Shown here piece by piece: positions 36,572-50,010 of a DNA stretch of 64,000 nt (positions within the stretch are counted from its first letter, which is position 1; each line of letters begins with the position of its first letter). Origin of the DNA: Rahnella aquatilis CIP 78.65 = ATCC 33071 (GTDB taxonomy: Bacteria; Pseudomonadota; Gammaproteobacteria; Enterobacterales; Enterobacteriaceae); assembly GCF_000241955.1 (NCBI RefSeq), contig NC_016818.1, positions 682,001 to 746,000 of the forward strand. Reading direction: 5' to 3'. The notes under the pieces were generated by a model, which was given only the letters and a program-made list of their open reading frames with translations, was not told where the DNA came from and did no database searches. The position numbers and the translations under genes are program-made.

Positions 36572-37711
36572 ATGAAAATAGTGATCGCACCGGATTCATA
36601 CAAAGAAAGTTTGTCTGCTTTGGATGTGGCAAAAGCCATCGAAAGTGGTTTCCGTGAGATTTTCCCCGAGGCGGAGTACGTCAAGTTGCCCGTTGCCGAT
36701 GGTGGCGAAGGCACGGTAGAAGCCATGGTGGCGGCTACCGGCGGACGGGTGGTGAAGGTGAATGTTACCGGACCCCTGGGCACACCGCTTGAAGCATTCT
36801 TCGGCCTCTCAGGGGATGAGAAAATCGCGTTTATTGAAATGGCAGCGGCCAGCGGGCTGGAAAGTGTTCCTCCGGCGCAACGTAATCCGCTGAGAACCAC
36901 GTCATACGGCACAGGGGAACTGATCCATTCAGCCCTCGGCCATGGCGTAAAACACTGCATTATCGGGATTGGCGGCAGCGCCACTAACGATGGCGGAGCA
37001 GGCATGATGCAGGCGCTGGGCGCAAAATTGCTGACCAAAGAGGGTAAATCGATTGGTCAGGGCGGCGGCGAGCTGGAAAAACTGCATCATATCGATATCA
37101 GCGGGCTGGATCCGAGAATTAAAAAATGCCGCTTTGAAGTGGCGTGTGACGTCACGAATCCGCTGACCGGCAAGGACGGGGCTTCCGCCATCTTCGGCCC
37201 GCAAAAAGGCGCGACACCGGAGATGATTGAACAGCTCGACGGCTATCTGCATCATTATGCCCGGGTGATCAAGCAGGATCTGGGCATTGACGTTGAGCAT
37301 GTCCCGGGCGCCGGCGCGGCCGGTGGCATGGGGGCGGCACTTTACGGGTTCTGTCATGCTGAACTGCGTCAGGGCATTGAGATTGTCACCGATGCACTGG
37401 GGCTGGATGAGCTGGTGAAAGACGCCACGCTGGTGATTACCGGTGAAGGGCGGATTGACAGCCAGAGCATCAACGGCAAAGTCCCCATTGGCGTGGCGCG
37501 GGTGGCCAAGCGTTACAACAAGCCGGTGATAGGCATTGCCGGCAGTCTGACAAAAGATGTTGATGTCGTTTACGACCATGGTCTGGATGCCGTTTTCAGT
37601 GTGCTCTACAGCATTTGTACGCTCGATGATGCGCTGAAAAACGCCGCAGACAACCTGCGAAAATCAGCACGAAATATTGCCGCGACCATTAAGTTATCGC
37701 AAAAGCTTTAA
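36572..37711 (+). CDS. garK: Glycerate 2-kinase
   Basis: GarK phosphorylates D-glycerate to 2-phosphoglycerate, which enters glycolysis at enolase. Its 379 residues compare with 381 in E. coli GarK. The type 1 glycerate-kinase family features are MKIVIAPDSYKESLSALDVAKAIE at the start, PVADGGEGTVEAM near 46-58, IGIGGSATNDGGAGMMQALG near 127-146, PGAGAAGGMGAAL near 249 and TGEGRIDSQSINGK near 289. It closes the gar operon, 116 bp after garR, and is followed by a terminator. Confidence 0.95.
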   Translation: MKIVIAPDSYKESLSALDVAKAIESGFREIFPEAEYVKLPVADGGEGTVEAMVAATGGRVVKVNVTGPLGTPLEAFFGLSGDEKIAFIEMAAASGLESVPPAQRNPLRTTSYGTGELIHSALGHGVKHCIIGIGGSATNDGGAGMMQALGAKLLTKEGKSIGQGGGELEKLHHIDISGLDPRIKKCRFEVACDVTNPLTGKDGASAIFGPQKGATPEMIEQLDGYLHHYARVIKQDLGIDVEHVPGAGAAGGMGAALYGFCHAELRQGIEIVTDALGLDELVKDATLVITGEGRIDSQSINGKVPIGVARVAKRYNKPVIGIAGSLTKDVDVVYDHGLDAVFSVLYSICTLDDALKNAADNLRKSARNIAATIKLSQKL

Positions 37712-37729
37712 CCGACCGCAGTCAGGATA

Positions 37730-37770
37730 AAAAACCGGTGTTCAGGCCCAGCCTGCGCCGGTTTTTGTAT
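37730..37770 (+). terminator. Terminator of the garPLRK operon
   Basis: AAAAACCGG (37730-37738) pairs with CCGGTTTTT (37758-37766), with inner CAGGC/GCCTG (37743-37747, 37751-37755). Confidence 0.85.
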
Positions 37771-37828
37771 TTTATTTCCGGCGTTTTTACGTTAGGTTTT
37801 AAAGACATTCGCCAATGAGAAAACACGT

Positions 37829-39136
37829 ATGTCAGAGATCGATTTTTCACAGCAACCGGTTAATACGCAAACGAAAGGTCTGGGGCCGCTGAGTGACGGT
37901 GCGCGCATGGGCGATATCCGTGAACAGGGCTGGAATATTTTGCGTGAAGACGTCAGCCTGCCGGTGGCCGTGCTGCTCGAAGAACGAATCGAACACAACC
38001 TTTCCTGGATGCGTGAGTTTATTCAGCGCTATCAGCTGAAACTCGCGCCGCACGGCAAAACGACCATGAGCCCTGAGTTGTACCAGATGCAACTGGCGTT
38101 CGGTGCATGGGGCATCACACTGGCAACGGCACCGCAGGTCCGCGCGGCGTTTGCCCACGGTGTGCGTAACGTGATCATGGCGAATCAGCTGGTGGGGAAA
38201 GGCAACATGGCGATCATCGCCGGTCTGCTGCGTGAGGATAACGCCTTCGATTTTGCCTGCATCGTGGATTCCGCCGATAACGCTGATGCGCTCGGGCACT
38301 ACTTTGCCAGCCAGCAACTCAAACTGCGCGTGATGTTTGAATATGGCATAGCGGGCGGGCGCACCGGTATTCGTACAGAACAACAGGAAGCCGACGTACT
38401 GGCGGCGGTGAAGCGCTGGCCGCAGTCACTGGCGCTGGTCGGCGTCGAGCTTTATGAAGGCGTGAGCAATGATGAAGCGGTGATCCGCCGCTTCCTGCGC
38501 CACGTCATGTCGCGCACCGAAGCGCTGGCGCAGGCCGGGGAATTTGCCGAACCTCAGGTTATTTTAACCGGTGCCGGTTCCGCGTGGTTTGATGTGGTGG
38601 CGGAAGAACTGACACGAAAAGAAACGCATCTTGATGCTGAAAAACACTACGTGCTGGATATTATCCTTCGCTCCGGCTGTTACGTGACGCATGACGTTGG
38701 CGCGTATCAGGCGGCGCTGGAACGCATGCAAACCAGCAATCCGGTGGCGCGTGAAATGAACAGCAGCTTACAGCCGGCGTTGCAGGTCTGGGCGGCCGTG
38801 CAATCTTTGCCGGAACCGGGCAGGGCGATTATCGCGTTCGGCAAACGTGATGCCGGTTATGACGCCGGATACCCGAAGGCTGCCGGACATTTTCGTCCGC
38901 GCAGCGCCACGCAGGCGGGATACACCACGGTGGTGCCTGCGCCTGACGACTGGAAAGTGTTCGCAATGATGGATCAGCATGCGTTTATGTCGATCCCGGA
39001 AGGGGCTGATTTGCAGGTCGGCGATATGCTGGTGTTCGATATCTGCCATCCGTGCCTGACGTTTGACAAATGGCGTCAGCTGTTGCTGGTGAATGAACAG
39101 TGGGATGTCACGGGCGCGGTAACGACCTGGTTCTGA
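37829..39136 (+). CDS. D-serine dehydratase-like / D-threonine aldolase-like PLP protein (DSD1 family)
   Basis: This fold-type III PLP enzyme of 435 residues carries the alanine-racemase N-terminal barrel and the D-serine dehydratase-like C-terminal domain. The PLP lysine is Lys77 in KLAPHGKTTMSP. A C-terminal HxC pair (His406, Cys408 in DICHPC) matches the zinc-binding His/Cys of eukaryotic-type D-serine dehydratase rather than the His/Asp of D-threonine aldolase. The likely reaction is zinc-dependent deamination of a D-hydroxy amino acid, but the substrate is unproven. It stands alone between the gar operon and barA. E. coli K-12 has no homologue at this locus; its DsdA is an unrelated fold-type II enzyme. 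Confidence 0.8.
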   Translation: MSEIDFSQQPVNTQTKGLGPLSDGARMGDIREQGWNILREDVSLPVAVLLEERIEHNLSWMREFIQRYQLKLAPHGKTTMSPELYQMQLAFGAWGITLATAPQVRAAFAHGVRNVIMANQLVGKGNMAIIAGLLREDNAFDFACIVDSADNADALGHYFASQQLKLRVMFEYGIAGGRTGIRTEQQEADVLAAVKRWPQSLALVGVELYEGVSNDEAVIRRFLRHVMSRTEALAQAGEFAEPQVILTGAGSAWFDVVAEELTRKETHLDAEKHYVLDIILRSGCYVTHDVGAYQAALERMQTSNPVAREMNSSLQPALQVWAAVQSLPEPGRAIIAFGKRDAGYDAGYPKAAGHFRPRSATQAGYTTVVPAPDDWKVFAMMDQHAFMSIPEGADLQVGDMLVFDICHPCLTFDKWRQLLLVNEQWDVTGAVTTWF

Positions 39137-39163
39137 AGCCTGTCCTGTTAACGGTGGCCCGTT

Positions 39164-41914
39164 TTATCCCGGTAAATAGGCCACTGCCGCGCGCTTCACG
39201 TTGTCAATTTCATCGAGCAGTTCAAACCATTCCGGCTCCAGCGTTTCCACGCTGACACCCTGACGCAGTTGTTGTTCAATGTAGAAACACAACTGTTTCA
39301 GGCGCGGTACGCCGCTGTAGCTGCAACTGCCATGAAGCTTGTGGATCAGCGCCAGAATATCGTTGTCCGGTTCGCCGCGCGTGACGGCTTCTACCCGTTC
39401 TGCCACCTGCGGTAAAAACTCCACCAGCATTTGCAGCAAATCCTGCGCCAGCGCGACCTTATTGGCTGACTGACTCAGCGCCAGTTGCCAGTCGAGTGTG
39501 CTGATCGGCGCGAGTGACTCGTTGGCCTGCAGCGGTGAATCCAGCTGAGTCTGATGCTGATGATGGCGTGACAGCACATTTTTCAGCATGCTTTCATCAA
39601 TGGGTTTAGACAGATAATCGTCCATGCCCAGTTTCAGTAACTGTTCACGTTCGCCGCTCAGCGAGTGGGCGGTGACGGCCACCACCGGTGTTTTGGCATG
39701 ACGCGCCATCTGGTGGATGATTTCGCTGGCACGAATGCCGTCAATATCCGGCATCTGAATATCCATCAGAATAATATCAAGATCGGTATGACGCGCGACA
39801 TCAATGGCTTCTTCACCGCTGTGGCAAAGCACGGTGGTTTCCACCAGTTCTTCCAGCAAGGCGCCAATCAGTTTGAGGTTGGCCGGATTATCATCCACCG
39901 CCATGGCGGTCAGCGGCAGACGCGAGGTTTTATCTTCGTCGTTACCGATCACCCTGACGGAAGCCGGTTGTTCATGTAACAACAACGGCAGCAGGCGGAT
40001 GCTTGACATCGGTTTAATCAGACAGGCCTGAACGCCACGCCTTTTCAATTCTTCGGCATCCACCTGGAACTGACTCGGCAATGCCAGCAGCAGGTGCTGT
40101 GTCATGCCCAGCACTTTCTGCAATTTACCGTCATAGTCCGCCAGAACCTGATCCGGTTTGACCGGAATGCTGCACAACATGATGTCGTACCACGGGTCTG
40201 GAAGCGCCGCCAGCGTGGTGCGATGTGTGACATCCAGCGGCGTGGCCTGCAGGATTTCCATCGTGGCTTTCGCCGCCGCCGGGTTGGCTTCGACATAGGC
40301 CAGACGTTTGCCTTCAAGATGACTCATGGAAACCGGCGTGATATGACGGTTTTCATTCAGTTCAAGTGTCACGTGGAACCAGAAGGTCGAACCGCGGTTC
40401 AGCTGGCTGTAGAAACTGATGTCTCCGCCCATTTCTTTCACAAGACGCTGGGTGATCACCAGCCCTAATCCGGTGCCGCCATGGCGGCGTGAAATGCTGG
40501 CATCTGCCTGACGGAAAGCCTGGAACAGTTGCGATTGCTGACGTTCGGAAATCCCGATGCCGGTATCGTGGATCTGCACTTCCAGTTCCACCTGCAAATT
40601 ATTCTGCGAACGCAGCTCGACATTGATATCGATGTTGCCGGTTTCAGTAAATTTAATCGCATTTCCCAGCAAGTTAGTGACAACTTGCTGCATGCGCATC
40701 GGATCGCCCAGCACGTTTTCCGGCACGTTGTTGTGCACGTTCAGCGTCAGCTCCAGACCTTTATCATGCGCGGTATGCGCCAGCAAAATAACCACTTCAT
40801 CGAGCATTTCACGCAGTGAGAACGGAATATGCTCCAGCACCAGCTTGCCGGCTTCCAGCTTGGAGAAATCCAGCACGTCATTAATGATGGTCAGCAGGTG
40901 ATTCGCCGAACGCTCAATGGTTTGCAGGTAGTCTGCCTGCGTTGGCGACAGCGGCGTTTTCAGCGTCTGACGGGTAAAGCCGATCACGCCGTTGAGCGGT
41001 GTACGCAGCTCGTGGGACATGTTCGCCAGGAATTCAGATTTGATACGCGCCGCTTCCTGCGCGCGTTTTTTCGCCAGATCCAGCTCAACGTTCTGGATTT
41101 CCATCTGCTCCAGCGTTTCGCGCAGGTCGGAGGTTGCCTGATCAATATTCTGCTGCACTTCTTCGTGATAGGCCGTCAGCGACATCGCCATCGAGTTAAT
41201 GCCGTTTTTCAGCATGCTCAGCTCGCCCGGCATGTTGCCTTCCACGCGGCTGTCGAGCTGCCCGCGGCGGATGCGGTCAACGGTATTCACCATATTACGG
41301 ATCGGCCCTGTCACATCGCGCATCAGGCGGTAAGCGAACAGCGTGGCAATCCCCAGACACAGCAACAACAGCATGGTGGAAACGAACGCTTCCTGATATT
41401 GCGCCAGTTTTACCGAACGTAAATCCAGTTCAATGGCGATATAACCCAGCCGGTTGTCCGGCGAGGCACTGAACGTTTCGTCATCCGCTTCCGTATGGTT
41501 TTCGGCCTGAATGGGCGTGCGCAGGATCAGCACATCGCCGGAACGGGTTTTGGTCAGCTCACGCGGAATGTCTTCGATGCGTTTTACCTGCAACGGACTG
41601 TCGTCATGCTGGCTGGTCGAACTGGCAAACAGCTTGTTCTCACCATCAAACACGCTGATGCTGCGCACAATATCAGAATGATTACGGTGCAGACGGCTGA
41701 TCAGCCGTTTCACCGGTTCGCGTTCCCGGAACGTCATGCCATATTCGCTTGCGACCGCCAGAGGTTCGATAATACTGGCTCCGGCTTCTGTCAGCTGGTT
41801 CTGCAACTCGTTATAGCGGTGCACCACAAAGAAGGTGCTGAGCAGCAAACCGATCATTAATGTCGGTGCCAGGATCAGGATCATCATCCGTGCGCGAAGG
41901 CTATATTTGGTCAT
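39164..41914 (-). CDS. barA: Hybrid sensor histidine kinase BarA
   Basis: BarA phosphorylates UvrY, which activates the CsrB/C RNAs and so controls carbon storage and virulence traits. The inner-membrane tripartite kinase has 916 residues (918 in E. coli). Two membrane helices (about 10-31 and 176-196) flank a periplasmic domain, followed by HAMP (about 197-250). The kinase core has His301 in [13 protein letters not shown] and an N/G box in the ATPase. The receiver domain (about 665-790) has the phospho-Asp in [11 protein letters not shown]. The C-terminal HPt domain has the His in [10 protein letters not shown]. It is divergent from rlmD. Confidence 0.97.
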   Translation of the reverse strand: MTKYSLRARMMILILAPTLMIGLLLSTFFVVHRYNELQNQLTEAGASIIEPLAVASEYGMTFREREPVKRLISRLHRNHSDIVRSISVFDGENKLFASSTSQHDDSPLQVKRIEDIPRELTKTRSGDVLILRTPIQAENHTEADDETFSASPDNRLGYIAIELDLRSVKLAQYQEAFVSTMLLLLCLGIATLFAYRLMRDVTGPIRNMVNTVDRIRRGQLDSRVEGNMPGELSMLKNGINSMAMSLTAYHEEVQQNIDQATSDLRETLEQMEIQNVELDLAKKRAQEAARIKSEFLANMSHELRTPLNGVIGFTRQTLKTPLSPTQADYLQTIERSANHLLTIINDVLDFSKLEAGKLVLEHIPFSLREMLDEVVILLAHTAHDKGLELTLNVHNNVPENVLGDPMRMQQVVTNLLGNAIKFTETGNIDINVELRSQNNLQVELEVQIHDTGIGISERQQSQLFQAFRQADASISRRHGGTGLGLVITQRLVKEMGGDISFYSQLNRGSTFWFHVTLELNENRHITPVSMSHLEGKRLAYVEANPAAAKATMEILQATPLDVTHRTTLAALPDPWYDIMLCSIPVKPDQVLADYDGKLQKVLGMTQHLLLALPSQFQVDAEELKRRGVQACLIKPMSSIRLLPLLLHEQPASVRVIGNDEDKTSRLPLTAMAVDDNPANLKLIGALLEELVETTVLCHSGEEAIDVARHTDLDIILMDIQMPDIDGIRASEIIHQMARHAKTPVVAVTAHSLSGEREQLLKLGMDDYLSKPIDESMLKNVLSRHHQHQTQLDSPLQANESLAPISTLDWQLALSQSANKVALAQDLLQMLVEFLPQVAERVEAVTRGEPDNDILALIHKLHGSCSYSGVPRLKQLCFYIEQQLRQGVSVETLEPEWFELLDEIDNVKRAAVAYLPG

Positions 41915-41977
41915 GAGGTTCCAATGTGGGAGAATTAGCTAAAGTAAGCTTAATAAACCAGCGTGTAATCGACAATA

Positions 41978-43348
41978 ATGGCTCAATTCTACTCTCCGAA
42001 CCGTCGCGTGACGACCCGGCAAACGATAACTGTGACCGCCACCGACCTTGATACTTTCGGGCAAGGTGTGGCGCGCCACAATGGCAAAGCCGTATTTGTC
42101 AGTGGTTTACTGCCCGGCGAACAGGCAGAAGTCACTTTAACAGAAGATAAAAGCAAGTATGCCAAAGGTAAGCTGAAACGTTTGCTGACCACCAGCGACG
42201 ATCGGGTAAAGCCGGTGTGCCCGCACTATTCCACCTGCGGCGGCTGTCAGCAGCAGCACGCCAGTGAGGCACTGCAACAGCGCAGTAAATCGGCAGCATT
42301 GTTACGTCTGATTTCCCGGGAAACCGGGGTTCAGGCGGATCCGCAGCCGGTGATTGCCGGCCCGCAATACGGCTATCGCCGTCGTGCGCGTCTGGGGCTG
42401 CAAATCGCGGGCGTTAAACCGGGACGTAAAACGGGGGCCGCCGGTGGCCCGCTGGTGATGGGATTTCGTCAGGAAGGCTCCAACGATCTGGTGGCGGTGA
42501 CCCGTTGTCCGGTGCTGCGCCCTGAACTGGAGCAACTGCTGGTGCCGGTGCAGGAATGCCTGTCCTCCCTGTCTGCGGTGAAGCGTCTCGGGCATCTGGA
42601 AATGGTGCTGGCCGACAACGGGTCGCTGCTGGTGCTGCGTCATCTGGATCCGCTCAGTGAAGCCGACCGCGCGCGTCTGACGGCGTTTGCGGCGCAACAC
42701 CAGTTAACGATTTTTCTGGCACCTGACAGCGAGACGCTGGAGCCTTTATGCGGCGAACCCCCTTATTATCAGATTGATAGTCTGAATCTGAAATTTGGCC
42801 CGCGCGATTTTATTCAGGTGAATGACGCTGTTAACCAGCAAATGGTGGCGCAGGCCCTGGACTGGCTGGAACTGACGCCGGAAGATCGCGTGCTGGATTT
42901 GTTCTGCGGGATGGGGAATTTCACCCTTCCGCTGGCAAAAAGAGCTAAGCAGGTTGTCGGCGTCGAAGGTGTTGCTACACTGGTGGCGAATGGGCAAGAT
43001 AATGCCCGCAATAATGGATTAGAGAATGTGTCCTTCTTCCACGAGAATCTGGAAGAGGATGTCAGTAAACAACCCTGGGCGGCACAAGGTTTCAATAAAA
43101 TCTTGCTGGATCCGGCCCGGGGCGGCGCTGCTGGCGTGATGACGCATATTGTTAAGCTTGCCCCGGCGCGTGTGGTGTATGTGTCATGCAACCCCACAAC
43201 ATTGGCGCGGGACAGTAAAATTTTGTTGGAGGCGGGTTATCGTTTGGCTCAGGTGCGCATGCTGGATATGTTCCCGCACACCGGGCACCTTGAATCGATG
43301 GCTCTGTTTATCAACCCGTCTGACACAGGCGTTGTGTCAGAAACGTAG
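41978..43348 (+). CDS. rlmD: 23S rRNA (uracil-1939-C5) methyltransferase
   Basis: RlmD (RumA) methylates U1939 of 23S rRNA using SAM. Its 456 residues compare with 433 in E. coli. The N-terminal TRAM domain (about 10-70) is followed by the iron-sulfur cysteines Cys81, Cys87 and Cys90 ([10 protein letters not shown]) with a fourth in TRCPVL near 177. The SAM site is [16 protein letters not shown] near 305-320, and the catalytic nucleophile is in [13 protein letters not shown] Gly/Lys-rich insert ([11 protein letters not shown]) near 146 explains part of the extra length. It is divergent from barA and 9 bp upstream of relA, as in E. coli. Confidence 0.96.
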   Translation: MAQFYSPNRRVTTRQTITVTATDLDTFGQGVARHNGKAVFVSGLLPGEQAEVTLTEDKSKYAKGKLKRLLTTSDDRVKPVCPHYSTCGGCQQQHASEALQQRSKSAALLRLISRETGVQADPQPVIAGPQYGYRRRARLGLQIAGVKPGRKTGAAGGPLVMGFRQEGSNDLVAVTRCPVLRPELEQLLVPVQECLSSLSAVKRLGHLEMVLADNGSLLVLRHLDPLSEADRARLTAFAAQHQLTIFLAPDSETLEPLCGEPPYYQIDSLNLKFGPRDFIQVNDAVNQQMVAQALDWLELTPEDRVLDLFCGMGNFTLPLAKRAKQVVGVEGVATLVANGQDNARNNGLENVSFFHENLEEDVSKQPWAAQGFNKILLDPARGGAAGVMTHIVKLAPARVVYVSCNPTTLARDSKILLEAGYRLAQVRMLDMFPHTGHLESMALFINPSDTGVVSET

Positions 43349-43357
43349 GGAGAGGGT

Positions 43358-45595
43358 ATGGTTGCGGTAAGAAGTGCACATCTGAACACGGCTGGCGAGT
43401 TCGCGCTCGACGACTGGATCAACAGTTTAGGACTGTCCAGCCAGCAATCATGTGAGCGTTTAGCCGAAACCTGGCGCTACTGCGAGCAACAAACGCAGGG
43501 CCATCCTGACGCCTCGCTGCTGCTGTGGCGCGGTCTTGAGATGGTTGAAATCCTCTCGACCCTCAGCATGGATAACGACAGTATGCGCGCGGCGCTGCTG
43601 TTCCCGCTGGTTGATGACGGCATCATTGATGAAGACACCCTGACCCAGCAGTTCGGCAAAGGCATTACCGATCTGGTGCATGGCGTGCGTGATATGGACG
43701 CCATCCGCCAGCTGAAAGCCACGCAAAACGACTCCATGGCCTCCGAGCAGGTGGACAACGTCCGCCGTATGCTGCTGGCGATGGTGGAAGATTTCCGCTG
43801 CGTGGTGCTGAAACTGGCTGAACGTATCGCTCACCTGCGCGAAGTGAAAGATGCGCCGGAAGAAGAGCGCGTACTGGCGGCCAAAGAATGTACCAATATC
43901 TATGCGCCGCTGGCTAACCGTCTGGGGATCGGCCAGCTGAAATGGGAACTGGAAGACTTCTGCTTCCGTTATCTGCACCCTGACGAATACAAGCGTATTG
44001 CCAAACTACTGCATGAGCGTCGTATCGACCGCGAGCAGTACATCGACGATTTTGTGTCGACCGTGAAAAATGCGATGGCCGAAGAGGGCATCAAAGTGGA
44101 TGTTTACGGCCGTCCCAAACATATCTACAGCATCTGGCGCAAGATGCAGAAAAAATCCCTGTCCTTTGACGAACTCTTTGACGTGCGCGCCGTGCGCATC
44201 GTGGTGGAGCGTTTACAGGATTGCTACGCCGCGTTAGGGATTGTGCACACTCATTTCCGCCATCTGCCGGATGAGTTCGACGATTATGTCGCCAACCCGA
44301 AACCGAACGGTTATCAGTCGATTCATACCGTGGTGTTAGGGCCGCGCGGGAAAACGCTGGAAGTGCAGATCCGCACCCGTCAGATGCATGAAGATGCTGA
44401 ACTGGGCGTCGCAGCGCACTGGAAATACAAAGAAGGCACCGCTGTAGTCGGTGGGCGCAGCGGGGGCTACGAAGGTCGTATTGCCTGGCTGCGAAAACTT
44501 ATCGCCTGGCAGGAAGAGATGGCCGATTCGGGCGAAATGCTCGACGAAGTGCGCAGCCAGGTGTTCGACGACCGCGTCTACGTGTTTACGCCAAAAGGCG
44601 ACGTGATCGACCTGCCGATGGGCTCCACGCCGCTCGACTTTGCGTATCACATCCACAGTGATGTGGGGCACCGGTGTATCGGCGCGAAAATTGGCGGCCG
44701 CATCGTGCCGTTTACCTATCAGCTGCAAATGGGCGATCAGATTGAAATCATCACCCAGAAGCATGCGAACCCAAGCCGCGACTGGCTGAATCCAAGTCTG
44801 GGTTACGTCACGACCAGCCGCGGACGCTCGAAAATTCAAAACTGGTTCCGTAAACAGGATCGCGATAAGAATATTATTGCAGGTAAACAAATTCTTGATG
44901 ACGAGCTGGACAGGCTGGATATCAGCATCAAAGATGCCGAGAAACTGCTGCTGCCGCGCTACAACGTCAACTCGCTGGATGAAGTGCTGGCCGCAATCGG
45001 TAACGGTGATATCCGCCTGAATCAGATGGTGAACTTCCTGCAATCGCAGCTGAAAAAGCCGAGTGCGGAAGAACTGGATAAAGAAGCGCTGCGCCAGCTG
45101 ACGCAGAAAACCACGCCGCCACCGACCCGTACCAAAGACAATGGCCGCGTGGTGGTTGAAGGCGTTGGCAATCTGATGCACCACATTGCGCGCTGTTGTC
45201 AGCCGATCCCGGGCGACGAAATCGTCGGTTACATCACTCAGGGCCGCGGGATTTCCATCCACCGGGCCGATTGTGATCAGCTGGAAGATTTACGTTCGAA
45301 TGCGCCGGAACGTGTGGTCGATGCCGTATGGGGCGAAAGTTACTCCAGCGGGTATTCACTGGTGGTACGTGTGGTGGCTAACGACCGCAGCGGCCTGCTG
45401 CGTGATATCACCACGATTCTTGCCAATGAAAAAGTGAACGTACTCGGTGTCGCCAGCCGCAGCGACACACGCCAGCAACTGGCGACCATCGACATGGATA
45501 TTGAAATCTACAACCCGCAGGTTCTGGGGCGTGTGATCGCCAAACTGAACCAGTTGCCGGATGTGATTGAAGCCAAACGACTTCATGGCAGTTGA
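43358..45595 (+). CDS. relA: GTP pyrophosphokinase (ppGpp synthetase I)
   Basis: RelA makes (p)ppGpp on stalled ribosomes. Its 745 residues compare with 744 in E. coli. The N-terminal hydrolase domain is degenerate; the HD pair is replaced (LLFPLVDDG), as expected of RelA. The synthetase domain (about 240-370) has the RelA-type EFDD motif at 306-309 followed by NPKPNGYQSIHT. TGS (about 405-465), helical/zinc-finger (MHHIARCCQPIPGDE near 612) and C-terminal ACT (VVRVVANDRSGLLRDITT near 669) domains follow. GGGAGAGGGT precedes the ATG. Confidence 0.98.
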   Translation: MVAVRSAHLNTAGEFALDDWINSLGLSSQQSCERLAETWRYCEQQTQGHPDASLLLWRGLEMVEILSTLSMDNDSMRAALLFPLVDDGIIDEDTLTQQFGKGITDLVHGVRDMDAIRQLKATQNDSMASEQVDNVRRMLLAMVEDFRCVVLKLAERIAHLREVKDAPEEERVLAAKECTNIYAPLANRLGIGQLKWELEDFCFRYLHPDEYKRIAKLLHERRIDREQYIDDFVSTVKNAMAEEGIKVDVYGRPKHIYSIWRKMQKKSLSFDELFDVRAVRIVVERLQDCYAALGIVHTHFRHLPDEFDDYVANPKPNGYQSIHTVVLGPRGKTLEVQIRTRQMHEDAELGVAAHWKYKEGTAVVGGRSGGYEGRIAWLRKLIAWQEEMADSGEMLDEVRSQVFDDRVYVFTPKGDVIDLPMGSTPLDFAYHIHSDVGHRCIGAKIGGRIVPFTYQLQMGDQIEIITQKHANPSRDWLNPSLGYVTTSRGRSKIQNWFRKQDRDKNIIAGKQILDDELDRLDISIKDAEKLLLPRYNVNSLDEVLAAIGNGDIRLNQMVNFLQSQLKKPSAEELDKEALRQLTQKTTPPPTRTKDNGRVVVEGVGNLMHHIARCCQPIPGDEIVGYITQGRGISIHRADCDQLEDLRSNAPERVVDAVWGESYSSGYSLVVRVVANDRSGLLRDITTILANEKVNVLGVASRSDTRQQLATIDMDIEIYNPQVLGRVIAKLNQLPDVIEAKRLHGS

Positions 45596-45608
45596 TTACA
45601 TGCTTCTC

Positions 45609-45637
45609 AGGCCCGTTCGCCGGGCCTTTTCTTTTTT
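45609..45637 (+). terminator. Rho-independent terminator after relA
   Basis: AGGCCCG (45609-45615) and CGGGCCT (45621-45627), with loop TTCGC, are followed by a T-rich run to 45637. In E. coli mazEF lies here; this gap has only 76 bp. Confidence 0.88.
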
Positions 45638-45671
45638 GCTTGTCACCCCCTTTTAAAAACGGACAGACCTT

Positions 45672-46475
45672 ATGACCGACTCTTCTCTGCAACGCCTGCT
45701 CAGCATTATGAAAACCCTGCGCGACCCTGAAGCGGGCTGTCCGTGGGATAAAGAGCAAACTTTCGAGACGATAGCCCCGTACACGCTGGAAGAAACCTAC
45801 GAAGTGCTGGATGCCATTGCCCGCAAAGATTACGACGACGTGCGCGACGAACTGGGCGATTTGCTGTTTCAGGTGGTGTTTTACGCGCAGATGGGCAGTG
45901 AGCAGGGGCTGTTCGAATTTGACGATATCTGCAATGCGATCTCTGACAAATTAGAACGCCGGCATCCGCAAATTTTCGGGCAGGAAGCGGCCTGGTCGAA
46001 AGACGCCAGCAGCCGGGACGTGCTGGTCAAATGGGAAGCACGAAAGGCGCAGGAGCGCGCAGAAAAATCCCTGCATTCAGCGCTCGATGATATTCCTTCC
46101 GCACTGCCTGCACTGATGAAAGCGCACAAAATCCAGAAGCGCTGTTCAAATGTCGGCTTCGACTGGACGACGCTCGGACCGGTGCTCGACAAAGTGTATG
46201 AAGAAATCGACGAAGTGATGTTTGAGGCGCGTCAGGCGGTCATTGATGAAGAAAAGCTCGGCGAGGAAATCGGCGACCTGTTGTTCGCGACCGTTAATTT
46301 GTCCCGCCATTTGGGCCACAAAGCAGAAGATGCGTTGCAGGCGGCCAACCGCAAGTTTGAGCGCCGTTTCAGGCAGGTCGAAGAAATTATCCGCGGAAAA
46401 GGCTTAAACATGGAAGATGCGACACTTGAACAGATGGAAGCCGCCTGGCAGCAGGTGAAAAAGCAGGAAGGCTGA
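45672..46475 (+). CDS. mazG: Nucleoside triphosphate pyrophosphohydrolase MazG
   Basis: MazG hydrolyses NTPs and dNTPs to monophosphates and pyrophosphate. Its 267 residues compare with 263 in E. coli. Two tandem MazG domains each carry the EEXX..EXXD metal motif: EETYEVLDAI with DVRDELGDLLFQVVF (about 38-75), and EEIDEVMFEA with EEIGDLLFATVNLSRH (about 178-215). The DKEQTFETIAPYTLEE segment is typical. It follows relA, but the mazEF toxin-antitoxin pair that precedes it in E. coli is missing. Confidence 0.95.
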   Translation: MTDSSLQRLLSIMKTLRDPEAGCPWDKEQTFETIAPYTLEETYEVLDAIARKDYDDVRDELGDLLFQVVFYAQMGSEQGLFEFDDICNAISDKLERRHPQIFGQEAAWSKDASSRDVLVKWEARKAQERAEKSLHSALDDIPSALPALMKAHKIQKRCSNVGFDWTTLGPVLDKVYEEIDEVMFEARQAVIDEEKLGEEIGDLLFATVNLSRHLGHKAEDALQAANRKFERRFRQVEEIIRGKGLNMEDATLEQMEAAWQQVKKQEG

Positions 46476-48462
<1,987 letters not shown>

Positions 48463-48514
48463 AATACCGGCGAAACGATGCGCCTCAGGGCACGTCGTTT
48501 AACCGAAGCTTTAG

Positions 48515-49843
<1,329 letters not shown>

Positions 49844-49866
49844 TTACTGACCCGTAACACTTTCTT

Positions 49867-49893
49867 AAAAAACCCGCTCCGGCGGGTTTTTTT
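49867..49893 (+). terminator. Rho-independent terminator after eno
   Basis: AAAAAACCCGC (49867-49877) pairs with GCGGGTTTTTT (49882-49892) around loop TCCG, with further T. Confidence 0.92.
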
Positions 49894-50010
49894 ACGCCCT
49901 GATTTTGCTCACAGAGAAATCTGCCATACTCATTTACAGCACAAGTTTGGTCTCAACGGCCATATCTGTGATAATGCGCGCTGATTTTTTTAGAGATGAC
50001 TGAGAAACCG

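Noticed and set aside
44336..45262. A 308-codon minus-strand frame opposite relA
   Set aside because: Antisense shadow of relA; no initiation signal or homology.
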